A stretch of DNA of 64,000 bases, taken from NCBI RefSeq assembly GCF_001045435.1, contig NZ_LFNG01000010.1:62001-126000 (forward strand). The letters run 5' to 3'. Positions 36,077-45,527 of this stretch are shown here, piece by piece; positions within the stretch are counted from its first letter, which is position 1, and each line of letters begins with the position of its first letter. Below the pieces are notes generated by a model. It saw only the letters and a list, made by a program, of their open reading frames with translations, was not told the DNA's origin and ran no database searches. Made by a program: the position numbers and the translations under genes. Source of the DNA: Chryseobacterium koreense CCUG 49689 (GTDB lineage Bacteria > Bacteroidota > Bacteroidia > Flavobacteriales > Weeksellaceae).

Positions 36077-36087
36077 AATAAAATCTG

Positions 36088-38478
36088 ATGGAAATCAAAG
36101 AAATATACGACACTATGGTTTACGGTCCCGCTCCTGAAACTGCAGCACCTGCAGTGGAATTTTTAGAAAACCACAAAAGAAGTTTCGACCTCTTTATCGG
36201 TGGAGAATGGGTGAAACCCAATTCGAAAAAATACATGGATTCCATAAATCCAAGCAATAAAGAATTTTTGGCAAAATTTGCGGAAGCAGATGAAACCGAT
36301 GTCAACAAAGCCGTGAAAGCTGCAAAAGATGCAATTCCGGAATGGGTGAAAATCGGCGGCTTCGGAAGGGCGAAATATCTTTACGCATTGGCAAGACAAA
36401 TCCAGAAAAATTCCAGATTGTTCGCAGTTCTGGAAACTTTGGACAATGGAAAACCGATTCGTGAAACCCGCGATATCGATATTCCAATTGTGGTAAGACA
36501 TTTTTACAATCACGCAGGTTGGGCAAAATTAATGGACACCGAGTTCAAAGACTACAAAGAAGTCGGAGTAATCGGACAAATCATCCCATGGAATTTTCCT
36601 TTGATGATGTTGGCCTGGAAAATCGCTCCCGCTTTGGCAATGGGAAATACCGTGGTTTTAAAACCTGCTGAATACACTTCATTGACTGCTCTGCTTTTCG
36701 CAGAAATCTGTGAAAAAATCGGACTTCCAAAAGGGGTGGTAAATATCGTCACCGGAAGAGGACCGGTGGTGGGAAACGCTCTGGTCAACAATAAAGACGT
36801 CAATAAAATTGCATTTACCGGTTCCACCAGAGTGGGTAAAATTTTAAGAACTGAAATCGCGGGAAGTGGCAAAAAGATATCTTTGGAATTAGGCGGAAAA
36901 TCGCCATTTATCGTTTTTGAAGATGCGGATTTGGATTCGGCGGTGGAAGGAATTGTGGATGCCATCTGGTTTAATCAAGGCCAAGTTTGCTGCGCAGGTT
37001 CCAGACTTTTGGTCCAGGAAAGTATTGCGGAGAAATTCTATAAAAAATTGCGGACAAGAATGGAGACGCTGCGAATTGGCGATCCTTTAGACAAAGCTGT
37101 AGATATGGGCGCAATCGTGGATAAAGTTCAGTTGAAAACCATTACCGAATTGGTGAAACTAGGAGTTGACGAAGGCTGCAAAATTTATCAGCCGAAAAAC
37201 GGACTTCCAAAAGAGGGCTGGTTTTTCCCGCCGACTCTGTTTACCGATGTTCCCACAAGTTCGGTGATCGCACAGGAAGAAATCTTCGGGCCGGTTTTGG
37301 TCGCAATGACTTTCCGTTCGCATAATGAAGCTGTTGCTTTGGCAAACAACACCAGGTATGGTCTGGCTGCAAGTGTTTGGACAGAAAATATCAACCTTGC
37401 ATTAGATATCGCTCCGAAAATTAAAGCGGGTGCGGTTTGGATCAATTGTACCAACCAGTTTGATGCAAATGCTGGTTTCGGTGGTTACAGAGAATCTGGA
37501 TTTGGAAGAGAAGGTGGAAAGGAAGGGCTTTACGAGTATATAAAACCGAGAATCGAAGATGAATTTGCCTTAAAGCCTGCAGTGCCAAAAGCGGTGAAAC
37601 CGAAGGAATCCAAAAAATCAAATTTACTGGCAGAAATCGATAGAACTACCAAAATGTACATTGGTGGAAAACAGGCGCGTCCGGATGGAGGTTACAGCAT
37701 GGAAATCAAAAATGCATTTGGTGATTATATTGGCGAAGTTTCCGAAGGAAATAGAAAAGATATCCGAAACGCGGTAGAAGCAGCGCATGCGAACAAAACC
37801 TGGAGTGGAATGACCGGTCACGGCAGAGCGCAGGTTCTTTACTATATTGCGGAAAACTTGTCGATTCGTGCGGAAGAATTTGCGGAGAGAATTTCGGAGA
37901 TGACCAACCAAAGTCTGGAATCCTCGAGAGATGAGGTGGAGAAGTCCATCGAAAGAATTTATACCTACGCCGCTTTTGCCGATAAGTACGATGGTGCAGC
38001 GCATTCCACCGTTCAGCGAATGGTGACTTTGGCAATGCCGGAACCGGTGGGAGTGATGGCAGTAATTTGTCCGGACGAAAATCCTCTGCTCGGATTTATT
38101 TCCACGGTGATTCCTGCAATTGCCATGGGAAATCACGTGGTGGTGGTTCCTTCTGAGAAGCATCCGTTCTCTGCGACCGATTTCTATCAAATTTTAGAAA
38201 CTTCCGATGTTCCTGCAGGAACCGTAAATATTGTGACCGGACCAAAAGATGAATTAGCGAAAGAATTGGCGAAACATTACAATGTTGACGGAATCTGGTA
38301 TTTCGGCAGCAAAGAAGGAAGTAAAGATATCGAATTGCTTTCTACCGATTCCATGAAACGTTCTTGGGTGAATTTCGGGAAATACAGAAACTGGCTCGAT
38401 GCCGCGCAAGGCGAAGGTCAGGAATTTTTGAGACACGCTACGGAAATTAAGAATATTTGGATTCCTTACGGAGCATAG
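36088..38478 (+). CDS. Double-domain aldehyde dehydrogenase (ALDH16 type)
   Basis: The 796-residue protein has a complete aldehyde dehydrogenase in residues ~15-490: IIPWNFPLMM, FTGSTRVGK, the general base Glu267 in LELGGKSP and the nucleophile Cys in GQVCCAGSR (301/302). After a Lys/Pro-rich linker comes a second, shorter ALDH-like domain (about 525-796) that keeps the Rossmann-type segments (MAVICPDENPLLGFISTVIP, VNIVTGP) but lacks the Glu and Cys motifs and is thus non-catalytic. Size and design match the ALDH16 family, known from animals and some bacteria. It directly follows deoC, whose product acetaldehyde is a reasonable substrate. Confidence 0.88.
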   Translation: MEIKEIYDTMVYGPAPETAAPAVEFLENHKRSFDLFIGGEWVKPNSKKYMDSINPSNKEFLAKFAEADETDVNKAVKAAKDAIPEWVKIGGFGRAKYLYALARQIQKNSRLFAVLETLDNGKPIRETRDIDIPIVVRHFYNHAGWAKLMDTEFKDYKEVGVIGQIIPWNFPLMMLAWKIAPALAMGNTVVLKPAEYTSLTALLFAEICEKIGLPKGVVNIVTGRGPVVGNALVNNKDVNKIAFTGSTRVGKILRTEIAGSGKKISLELGGKSPFIVFEDADLDSAVEGIVDAIWFNQGQVCCAGSRLLVQESIAEKFYKKLRTRMETLRIGDPLDKAVDMGAIVDKVQLKTITELVKLGVDEGCKIYQPKNGLPKEGWFFPPTLFTDVPTSSVIAQEEIFGPVLVAMTFRSHNEAVALANNTRYGLAASVWTENINLALDIAPKIKAGAVWINCTNQFDANAGFGGYRESGFGREGGKEGLYEYIKPRIEDEFALKPAVPKAVKPKESKKSNLLAEIDRTTKMYIGGKQARPDGGYSMEIKNAFGDYIGEVSEGNRKDIRNAVEAAHANKTWSGMTGHGRAQVLYYIAENLSIRAEEFAERISEMTNQSLESSRDEVEKSIERIYTYAAFADKYDGAAHSTVQRMVTLAMPEPVGVMAVICPDENPLLGFISTVIPAIAMGNHVVVVPSEKHPFSATDFYQILETSDVPAGTVNIVTGPKDELAKELAKHYNVDGIWYFGSKEGSKDIELLSTDSMKRSWVNFGKYRNWLDAAQGEGQEFLRHATEIKNIWIPYGA

Positions 38479-38500
38479 CAGATTCCAAATTGAAATATGA

Positions 38501-38528
38501 AAAACCCGGGAAAATTTCTCGGGTTTTT
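38501..38528 (+). terminator. Intrinsic terminator after the ALDH16 gene
   Basis: ACCCGGG pairs with CTCGGGT (one G-T pair), flanked by A and T runs. It lies inside the apparent upstream extension of the lysozyme frame, showing that the lysozyme starts later. Confidence 0.85.
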
Positions 38529-38556
38529 CATTTACAAAACTTTATTTTTGCACCTG

Positions 38557-39420
38557 ATGGCGAAACGTAACGTAAAAAGAAAAACGACTCGGAAAATCCA
38601 TAAGAAACGAAGGAAGAACTGGCTTTTCCGGCGGTGGACATTGTTTCTGGTCTTGGCGGTCGCTTTGCTCGGAACCGGATTTTATCTGAAGGAAAAAATC
38701 GCGTTTTATTACGCCATGTATTTCAACAGATTCCAGCACCGAAATTTGTCCAATTCTGAAGCTGAAGAAAACCGGATTAACCGGATCATTGGCGATTATG
38801 CCGGGAAAACCTTTGGCATCGATATGTCTCATTATCAAAAAAAGGAAGACGTGGAATGGGACAGTTTAAGTATCGGAAACCGCTCTATTCCGATAGAGTT
38901 TGTGATTCTTCGCGGAACGATGGGGAACAAATCTGCGGACAAACATTTTGACGAATTCTGGGCACTCGCCAAAAAACACGAACTCATTCGCGGAGCGTAC
39001 CATTTTTACCGTGCCGATGAAGATCCTGTGATGCAGGCAAATAATTTCCTGGAAAATGTGAAACTGGAATCTGGAGATTTGCCACCGATTCTAGATATTG
39101 AAAAAATTCCCCGCCGGAAATCCAACCAAAAGCTGCTGGAAGACTTGAAAATCTGGTGCAAAATCGTGGAAGATGCCTATGGAAAAAAACCAATCATCTA
39201 CACCTATTACCATTACTACAAAGATTTTCTAAGAGGAAATTTCGATGGGTACACGCTTTGGCTCGCCAATTACAATGATGTTCCGCAACCGTCACCAGAC
39301 GACGAATGGAATTTTTGGCAGTTCACTGAAAACGGTATTGTTTACGGAATCAACACGAAAGTGGACGTGAATGTTTTCAATGGAAATACCTGGAGTTTGA
39401 AGCGGCTGACTTTGGATTGA
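38557..39420 (+). CDS. GH25 family lysozyme, membrane-anchored
   Basis: A 287-residue muramidase. A very basic N-terminus (residues 1-25) and one membrane helix (about 26-44, LFLVLAVALLGTGFYL) would anchor it in the inner membrane with the enzyme outside. The GH25 barrel has TFGIDMSHYQ (first catalytic Asp), VILRGTMGNKSAD, GAYHFYRADED, LPPILDIEK (catalytic Asp/Glu) and IYTYYHYYKDF. The start is ATG 38557, six bases after a TATTTTTG box, as the terminator at 38501-38528 rules out the earlier ATG. Confidence 0.9.
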   Translation: MAKRNVKRKTTRKIHKKRRKNWLFRRWTLFLVLAVALLGTGFYLKEKIAFYYAMYFNRFQHRNLSNSEAEENRINRIIGDYAGKTFGIDMSHYQKKEDVEWDSLSIGNRSIPIEFVILRGTMGNKSADKHFDEFWALAKKHELIRGAYHFYRADEDPVMQANNFLENVKLESGDLPPILDIEKIPRRKSNQKLLEDLKIWCKIVEDAYGKKPIIYTYYHYYKDFLRGNFDGYTLWLANYNDVPQPSPDDEWNFWQFTENGIVYGINTKVDVNVFNGNTWSLKRLTLD

Positions 39421-39466
39421 AACCCACCCTTGAAGGATTCAAGCAGGAATTCCGTATTTTCGCACA

Positions 39467-39520
39467 CTCAACCTCAACCTCAACCTCAACCTCAACCTTA
39501 ACCTTAACCTCAACCTCAAA
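39467..39520 (+). repeat. Hexamer tandem repeat (CTCAAC)9 forming the ABC-F leader
   Basis: Nine head-to-tail hexamers (CTCAAC x5, CTTAAC x2, CTCAAC, CTCAAA) run directly into the GTG start at 39521. A near-consensus -7 box TATTTTCG at 39455-39462 lies just upstream, so the repeats seem to make up the whole 5' untranslated leader. There is no separate ribosome-binding site. Confidence 0.9.
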
Positions 39521-41404
39521 GTGAACTACATTTCCACCGAAAACCTCACCAAATCCTACGGGCTCAAAGTATTGTTTAAAGATATTTCCTTCCATATCAA
39601 TGAAGGAGACAAAATCGCCATTGTCGCAAAAAATGGCAGCGGCAAATCTACTTTGCTTAAAATTTTGATGGGAAAGGAAATCGCGGATTCGGGAACAGTG
39701 ACCATCAACAAAGACATTCAGGTGGTTCTGTTTGACCAGGAAATTGATTTCGAAGGCGAACTGAATGTGGAGGAGTTTATGATGACTTTGGATTCCGCAC
39801 CGATTTTGGCCTTGAAGAATTACCACCACGCATTGCACACCGAAAATGCGGATGACATGGAAAAAGCCCTCGCCGAAATGGAAATCCACAAAGCATGGGA
39901 TCTGGAAAACGAAATGAAGCAGATTCTCTCGCAACTGAAAATCACCGATTTGGAGGCGAAAATGAAAACCCTTTCGGGGGGACAAATCAAAAGGGTCGCA
40001 TTGGCAAAACTGCTTTTGGAAACGCGTGCCGAACACCGTCATACGCTTTTGATTATGGACGAACCGACGAACCACCTCGATGTGGATATGGTGGAATGGC
40101 TCGAAAATTACCTGTCAAAAGCAATGGTGACTTTGCTTCTGGTGACTCACGACCGGTATTTTCTGGATGCGGTTTGCGACATCATTTGGGAAATGGAGGA
40201 TTTCAACCTCTATGTCCACAACGGAAGTTACGCGACTTACCTTGAAAACAGGATGATTCGGGAAGATAATTTGAACTCGACCATCGACAAAGCCAACAAT
40301 CTTTACCGAAAGGAATTGGAATGGATGCGCAGACAGCCAAAAGCAAGAACCACCAAATCAAAATCGCGCATTGACGCATTTTACGAAACTGAAAAAGTGG
40401 CGAAAACCGATACCAGAAAGCAAAAACTGGAACTGGATTTCGAAATGAAGCGTTTGGGGAAAAAGATTCTCGAACTTAAAAATATTGATAAAAGTTTTGG
40501 CGAAAAGCTTTTGCTTAAAGATTTTTCTTACCAGTTTCAAAGGGGCGAAAAAGTGGGAATCGTTGGAAAAAACGGCGCGGGAAAATCCACTTTGCTGAAT
40601 ATCATCCAAGGTTTGGAACCTTGTGACAAAGGCGAGATCGAAACCGGTGAAACCATCAAATTTGGGTATTTTTCGCAAAAAGGACTGACTTATAAAGAAG
40701 ATGAGCGGGTGATTGATTTCATCAAAGAAGTGGGTGAAAACTTCCCTTTGGCAAACGGAAGAACCATTTCTGCATCACAGTTTTTGCGACTGTTTTTGTT
40801 TGATGACCAAACGCAATATTCTCCAATCTCCAAACTTTCCGGAGGCGAAAAAAGGCGTCTGCATTTGATGTATGTCCTTTATCAAAATCCAAACTTCCTG
40901 ATTTTTGACGAACCCACGAATGATTTGGATTTGCCGACTTTAACTGTTTTGGAAAACTTCCTTTTGAATTTTCAGGGCAGTGTTATTATCGTTTCCCACG
41001 ACAGGTATTTTATGGACCGGATTGTGGACCATGTTTTGGCGTTTGAAGGTGATGGAAAAATCAAGGATTTTGTGGGGAATTTTTCTGAATATCGAGAATT
41101 TAAAAAGACACAAGATGCGGGTAAAAAGAATCAAGTGGAGGAAGAAACACAGCAAACTCCAATCAATTCAGACGATTCCAAACGTCCCCAAACCAAAAAC
41201 AAGTTAACCTTCAAAGAGCAACGCGAACTCGAAACCCTCGAAAAAGAAATGCCCGAACTCGAAAAGAGAAGGAATAAAATTATGGACCAACTCAATAACG
41301 AAACCGATTACGAAAAGATTTCCGTTTTGTCTAAAGATCTGGAAACCGTTTCCGAAAAATTAGAAGAAATGGAAATGCGTTGGCTGGAATTGCAGATTGA
41401 GTAG
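39521..41404 (+). CDS. ABC-F family ATP-binding protein
   Basis: A 627-residue protein with two ATPase domains and no membrane part, as in ribosome-associated ABC-F factors. Domain 1 has KNGSGKSTLLKIL (Walker A), LSGGQIKRVALAKLLL and LIMDEPTNHLDVD; domain 2 has KNGAGKSTLLNII, LSGGEKRRLHLMYVLY and LIFDEPTNDLDLP. Between them is a charged linker (about residues 240-310), and the C-terminus is a coiled coil (about 560-627), giving a Uup-like layout. The GTG start is fixed by the typical MNYISTENLTKSYG beginning. Confidence 0.92.
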   Translation: MNYISTENLTKSYGLKVLFKDISFHINEGDKIAIVAKNGSGKSTLLKILMGKEIADSGTVTINKDIQVVLFDQEIDFEGELNVEEFMMTLDSAPILALKNYHHALHTENADDMEKALAEMEIHKAWDLENEMKQILSQLKITDLEAKMKTLSGGQIKRVALAKLLLETRAEHRHTLLIMDEPTNHLDVDMVEWLENYLSKAMVTLLLVTHDRYFLDAVCDIIWEMEDFNLYVHNGSYATYLENRMIREDNLNSTIDKANNLYRKELEWMRRQPKARTTKSKSRIDAFYETEKVAKTDTRKQKLELDFEMKRLGKKILELKNIDKSFGEKLLLKDFSYQFQRGEKVGIVGKNGAGKSTLLNIIQGLEPCDKGEIETGETIKFGYFSQKGLTYKEDERVIDFIKEVGENFPLANGRTISASQFLRLFLFDDQTQYSPISKLSGGEKRRLHLMYVLYQNPNFLIFDEPTNDLDLPTLTVLENFLLNFQGSVIIVSHDRYFMDRIVDHVLAFEGDGKIKDFVGNFSEYREFKKTQDAGKKNQVEEETQQTPINSDDSKRPQTKNKLTFKEQRELETLEKEMPELEKRRNKIMDQLNNETDYEKISVLSKDLETVSEKLEEMEMRWLELQIE

Positions 41405-41526
41405 GGGAAATTAGTAATTAAGAATTAACAAATAATAATGAAATTTTGCTTTGACACCTGGCTTTTTCAGATAGCGATCCAATAGTAATTAGATGGTGTT
41501 GTTATTAGTTGGCGAAAAAGTTTTAG

Positions 41527-41640
41527 ACCTGAAATCTACCTGTCGGCAGACAGGCCTGAAATCTACCTGTCGGCAGACAGGCTTGAAACTTGAAACCCCA
41601 AAACATCAAACCTTAAACCTTAAACCTAAAACTTTAAACT
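41527..41640 (+). repeat. Leader element A, copies 3 and 4 in tandem (before permease)
   Basis: Two cores CCTGTCGGCAGACAGG (41539-41554 and 41566-41581) repeat with a 27-base period, followed by the TTGAAACCCCAAAACATC and TTAAACC-rich tail also found before guaA. The permease ATG is at 41644. Confidence 0.85.
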
Positions 41641-41643
41641 CCC

Positions 41644-43020
41644 ATGTCTTCCCGCCTCGAACCCAAATACGGCCTTTTTACCGCAATCTCTTTAGTCATC
41701 GGACAAGTCATCGGTTCGGGGATTTTCTTTAAAGTTGATGATGTGCTTTTTGCGACTCAGGGCAATGCTTTGGCTGGATTGCTCGGTTTTATCATCGTCG
41801 GAGTGAGCGTGGTTTTTGCGGCAGTTTCAATGTCGAACTATGCAGAAATTCTTCCGAAAGATGGAGGTATTCTGAATTATGTGGAATACCGTTTTGGCAA
41901 AAAATCGGCGGCATTTGTGGGTTGGATGTATCTGAGTTTGTTTTATCCGTTGCTCACAGCGGTGCTTTTCACGGTTTCGGGGATTTATATTGCTCACCTG
42001 ATTGCCGAGTTTGTCGCCTTTAAGCCAATTTTCCTGCATTATTCACTGATCGGAATTTTGAACTTGTGCCTGTTTTTGGGAATGAATATTTTCCGGCCGA
42101 AAAGCAGCGGGATTTTCCAGCAGTTGACCACGGTCATTAAATTGATCCCCTTGATTTTTATTGCATCCTTGGGAATTTTAAGCCTTGTGAAAGGAGATGT
42201 GGAAGAAGCCAATACTTTTAGCCACGCGGCAAAAACCGTTGGTGAGAACCAGAACTTTTGGTTGCTGGTTGCAGCGAGTTTTATCCCGATTTCATTCGCT
42301 TTTGACGGATGGTATATTGCGACCCAACTTTCCGGCGAAATCAAAAATTCTTCAAAGAACCTCCCTAAAGCACTGATTATCGGTACTTCCGTCGTTTTGT
42401 TCGTTTATGTATTATATTATTGTGGAATTGTTCTGCGGATGAACAGTGCGGCAATTTTGACTTTAAAGGATACCTATATCACGGAATTTTCCAGAAATAT
42501 CGCGGAGAAAAGTGGTGCGGTCCTGATTCAGCTTTTTGTCATTATTTCAGTTTTGGGAACATCTAATGGCTTGCTCCTGGCTTCAACCAGAGTTCCTTAT
42601 CAGTTTTACAATCTGGAGAAATCCAGGAAGTTCCTCAATTTAGGGAAAGTGAGTGAAAAGACCAATACCCCGATCAATAGTGCAATTCTGGCGTTTGTGA
42701 TCATTTTCGGGTACATTGTTTTTTATTATTTCACCAATACTTTGGATTTCTTTACCAACATCAATTATGACCTTTCCGCCATTCCCATTGCTTTCATCTA
42801 TATGGTAAATGGCGCATTATTCTTGGGTTTGTTGTCCTTGATTAGGAAGAATGTTTTTAAGGGAAACCGTTTCGTGAAATATTTGATGGCCATTATTGCA
42901 ATTCTGGGAGTTGTTTTGGTTTTGGTTGGAACGGCTACCGCGCAAAACGGAATTTCCTATATTTTAATCAGCGGATTTTATGTTTTAGCGGGTCTTTTCT
43001 TTGTTAAACTGCGCTCATGA
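41644..43020 (+). CDS. APC-superfamily amino-acid permease
   Basis: A 458-residue transporter with about 12 helices. The first helix has the APC signature SLVIGQVIGSGIFFKV (unwound Gly-Ser-Gly substrate site); later segments include AFDGWYIATQLSGEIKNSSKNLPKA, as in LAT-type antiporters. Substrate specificity is not readable. It is preceded by tandem element A and followed by the TonB receptor promoter. Confidence 0.88.
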   Translation: MSSRLEPKYGLFTAISLVIGQVIGSGIFFKVDDVLFATQGNALAGLLGFIIVGVSVVFAAVSMSNYAEILPKDGGILNYVEYRFGKKSAAFVGWMYLSLFYPLLTAVLFTVSGIYIAHLIAEFVAFKPIFLHYSLIGILNLCLFLGMNIFRPKSSGIFQQLTTVIKLIPLIFIASLGILSLVKGDVEEANTFSHAAKTVGENQNFWLLVAASFIPISFAFDGWYIATQLSGEIKNSSKNLPKALIIGTSVVLFVYVLYYCGIVLRMNSAAILTLKDTYITEFSRNIAEKSGAVLIQLFVIISVLGTSNGLLLASTRVPYQFYNLEKSRKFLNLGKVSEKTNTPINSAILAFVIIFGYIVFYYFTNTLDFFTNINYDLSAIPIAFIYMVNGALFLGLLSLIRKNVFKGNRFVKYLMAIIAILGVVLVLVGTATAQNGISYILISGFYVLAGLFFVKLRS

Positions 43021-43106
43021 CGAAAATCATCACTAATTTTTCTGATTCATTGCCAGCATTTTAAACGGTCGTTTTAATTTTTATTTAGAATAGTTCAAAA
43101 CAAATT

Positions 43107-43136
43107 TTGTGAAAACAAAGTTCTTGTTTACATTTG
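43107..43136 (+). promoter_or_regulatory. Promoter of the TonB receptor gene
   Basis: TTG (43107-43109) and TACATTTG (43129-43136), 19 bases apart, match the consensus exactly. Imperfect AACAA/TTGTT inverted repeats overlap the region (43094-43128) and could be an operator, perhaps for iron control; no clear Fur box is seen. Confidence 0.7.
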
Positions 43137-43169
43137 CACCATTATTTTAATTAATTCTAAATAAAGGTT

Positions 43170-45410
43170 ATGACGAAGAAGGTGTTATCTGTGGGATTAG
43201 TGGCATGTGCAATTTGCGGACAAGCACAGTTGATGTATAAAGCGGAAAACGATACATTGAGGATTCAGGAAATTGAAGACATCTACATGCACCGAACCGG
43301 AAATCCAAACCAAGCGCGGATTTCTTCTGCCAAATCCAATATCCCTTCCATTGAAAATCCACAGCCGATCGCGGTAGTTGCCCACGAAATTATTGAGCAG
43401 CAACAATCGAAACAGCTGAGCGACGTCATTAAAAACGTAAACGGAATCTATCTGACTTCGTCAAGGGGAGGTTCTCAGGACAGTTTTGGAGGACGTGGAT
43501 TTACCTTCGGAAATGAAAATATGTTCAAGAATGGAGCGAAAGTAAACAGCGGAATTTTTCCGGAAGTTTCTTCGTTGGAACGGGTGGAAGTTTTGAAAGG
43601 AGCCAATGCAATGCTTTACGGAAATGTTGGGCCGGGAGGAATCATCAACTTAATTACCAAAAAGCCGCGTTTCAATTTTGGTGGAAGTGTTGCCCTGAAC
43701 GCCGGAAGCTGGAATACTTACAAACCGACCGTCGATATTTTTGGACCGCTATCAAAAAAGGTCGCTTTCAGAATCAATGGGACTTACGAATATGCGGATA
43801 GTTTCAGAGATGTGGTGAATTCGCAAAAACAGTATTTCAATCCATCCTTCGCATTCAATATCGGTGAAAATACCCAGATTATTGTGGAAGGAGATTATCT
43901 GAAACACCACTTCACTCCGGATTTTGGGGTGGGTTCTCTATCTGATTTTCAAACCGGAATTTCTACCTTAGAGACGGGCTTGAGCAGAAATCAGTTTTTA
44001 GGTGCGGATTGGCAATATCAAACCAATCAAATGGCGACAACCGATCTCATTATCAACCATCAGTTTAATGACAACTGGACTTTGAATTCGGTAATCGCCT
44101 ATCAAAATTACACGAAAGATTATTTTTCAACTGAAAGAGTCCAATGGTATTACAATTCCACTAAGCAACCGGACAGAAGTTGGCTGCGACCACTGAACCG
44201 AACTTATAACGAACAAAATTATGCTTCCGCGCAAATCAATTTAAACGGCGAATTTAAAACTGGCAAATTAACCCATAAAGTTTTGTTCGGAACAGATGGA
44301 GACTTCGGAAATACCGATGCCTACACTTATTTTAATCCGGCCAACGGCAAACCTTATGGTACTTCTTACCTGTATGGAACCCTTGGAAATTCCAATGGAA
44401 TTCTTTTGCTCGATGATCCTTCAACCTGGGTTTCGGGAGCAATGCCCGATTCTGAAAGGAAAAACAGAAGCAGAATCATCACTCAGAGATTCGGGGTTTA
44501 CGCGCAGGATTTCGTAGAAATCACTCGGCAGTTCAAGATTTTGGCAGGAATCAGATATTCAAATCTTGAAAATAAAGATACCGAAGTGAAAGACTTCGCA
44601 ACTGGAACGGAAACCACAAACCTAAAAACCGGAACCAGGGATTTTGCATTTTCGCCGAAAGCAGGTTTGGTTTTCACGCCTACTGAAAATATGACGGTTT
44701 ATGGAACTTACACCAATTCTTTTGTGCCAAATTCCGGGTTTTCGATTGATGATCAGGCATTGAAACCAACGGTTGTAGACCAATATGAAATTGGCTTGAA
44801 AAAGAACATGTGGAACAACACCATTGCAGTGAACTTCAGCGCCTATCAAATCGACAGCAGAAATAATTACGCCACTGCAAGATTCAAGGCAGATGGAACG
44901 CCAAATTCCGATTCCACCATTAAAGAGTTCGCCGGAAAAGTGAGAAGCAGAGGATTGGAACTTGACATTACCGGAAATCCGACTCCCCAACTTTCGCTGA
45001 TCGGAGGGATTTCTTACAACCACGCCGTGTATTTGGAAACTCCCGCAGATTATGGATTTGTGGAGAATCAAAGGATCGCAAGAACTCCTGCGGTTACCGC
45101 TAATGCATCGGTTTTCTACAAATTCCGCAAACAACTCGACGGACTGATTTTGGGTGCGACCACTTTCTATACCGGCGACCGAAAAGCAGGTTGGAACGAT
45201 ACCAAAAATCAATCGCAAGTGACCAGGATGATTGATGTGAAAGGATTTGCCACAGTTGATTTTTCCGTGGGTTATGAGTTCCAAAAATTCCTGATTCAGG
45301 GAAAAATCGGAAATGCCTTTGATGCCGAGAGTTTCAATGTTCACGAAAACTATTCGGTAAATCCGATTACACCGAGAAACTTTTATTTGACGCTTACTTA
45401 TAAACTTTAA
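43170..45410 (+). CDS. TonB-dependent siderophore receptor
   Basis: A 746-residue outer-membrane receptor of the FhuA/siderophore type. Signal peptide to about residue 20 (AICGQAQ); plug domain about 55-170 with QQQSKQLSDVIKNVNGIY, GGRGFTFGNENMFKNGAK and VEVLKGANAMLYGNVGPGG; a 22-strand barrel follows, ending with the aromatic LTLTYKL terminus. It probably imports a ferric siderophore. The next gene encodes a PepSY-type membrane protein, a common partner for iron release or reduction. Confidence 0.9.
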   Translation: MTKKVLSVGLVACAICGQAQLMYKAENDTLRIQEIEDIYMHRTGNPNQARISSAKSNIPSIENPQPIAVVAHEIIEQQQSKQLSDVIKNVNGIYLTSSRGGSQDSFGGRGFTFGNENMFKNGAKVNSGIFPEVSSLERVEVLKGANAMLYGNVGPGGIINLITKKPRFNFGGSVALNAGSWNTYKPTVDIFGPLSKKVAFRINGTYEYADSFRDVVNSQKQYFNPSFAFNIGENTQIIVEGDYLKHHFTPDFGVGSLSDFQTGISTLETGLSRNQFLGADWQYQTNQMATTDLIINHQFNDNWTLNSVIAYQNYTKDYFSTERVQWYYNSTKQPDRSWLRPLNRTYNEQNYASAQINLNGEFKTGKLTHKVLFGTDGDFGNTDAYTYFNPANGKPYGTSYLYGTLGNSNGILLLDDPSTWVSGAMPDSERKNRSRIITQRFGVYAQDFVEITRQFKILAGIRYSNLENKDTEVKDFATGTETTNLKTGTRDFAFSPKAGLVFTPTENMTVYGTYTNSFVPNSGFSIDDQALKPTVVDQYEIGLKKNMWNNTIAVNFSAYQIDSRNNYATARFKADGTPNSDSTIKEFAGKVRSRGLELDITGNPTPQLSLIGGISYNHAVYLETPADYGFVENQRIARTPAVTANASVFYKFRKQLDGLILGATTFYTGDRKAGWNDTKNQSQVTRMIDVKGFATVDFSVGYEFQKFLIQGKIGNAFDAESFNVHENYSVNPITPRNFYLTLTYKL

Positions 45411-45527
45411 TCAATAGAACGATTCAAACTTCAGATTGCTGGAAACAAAAATTTAATTCATATCAGATCAAGTGGAGATCCCGGTTTCTACTTTTTAAAT
45501 AAAAAAAAAACAAAAAACAGAAAACGA

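Noticed and set aside
39467-39520. CRISPR-like array
   Set aside because: It is a simple hexamer repeat with no spacers and no cas genes.
39377-40075. Minus-strand frame with a Val-Glu/Val-Lys repeat
   Set aside because: The repeat is the translation of the CTCAAC hexamers, and the rest is antisense to the ABC-F gene.
43094-43128. Fur box before the TonB receptor
   Set aside because: Only short imperfect AACAA/TTGTT inverted repeats are present; they do not fit the Fur consensus well enough to name.
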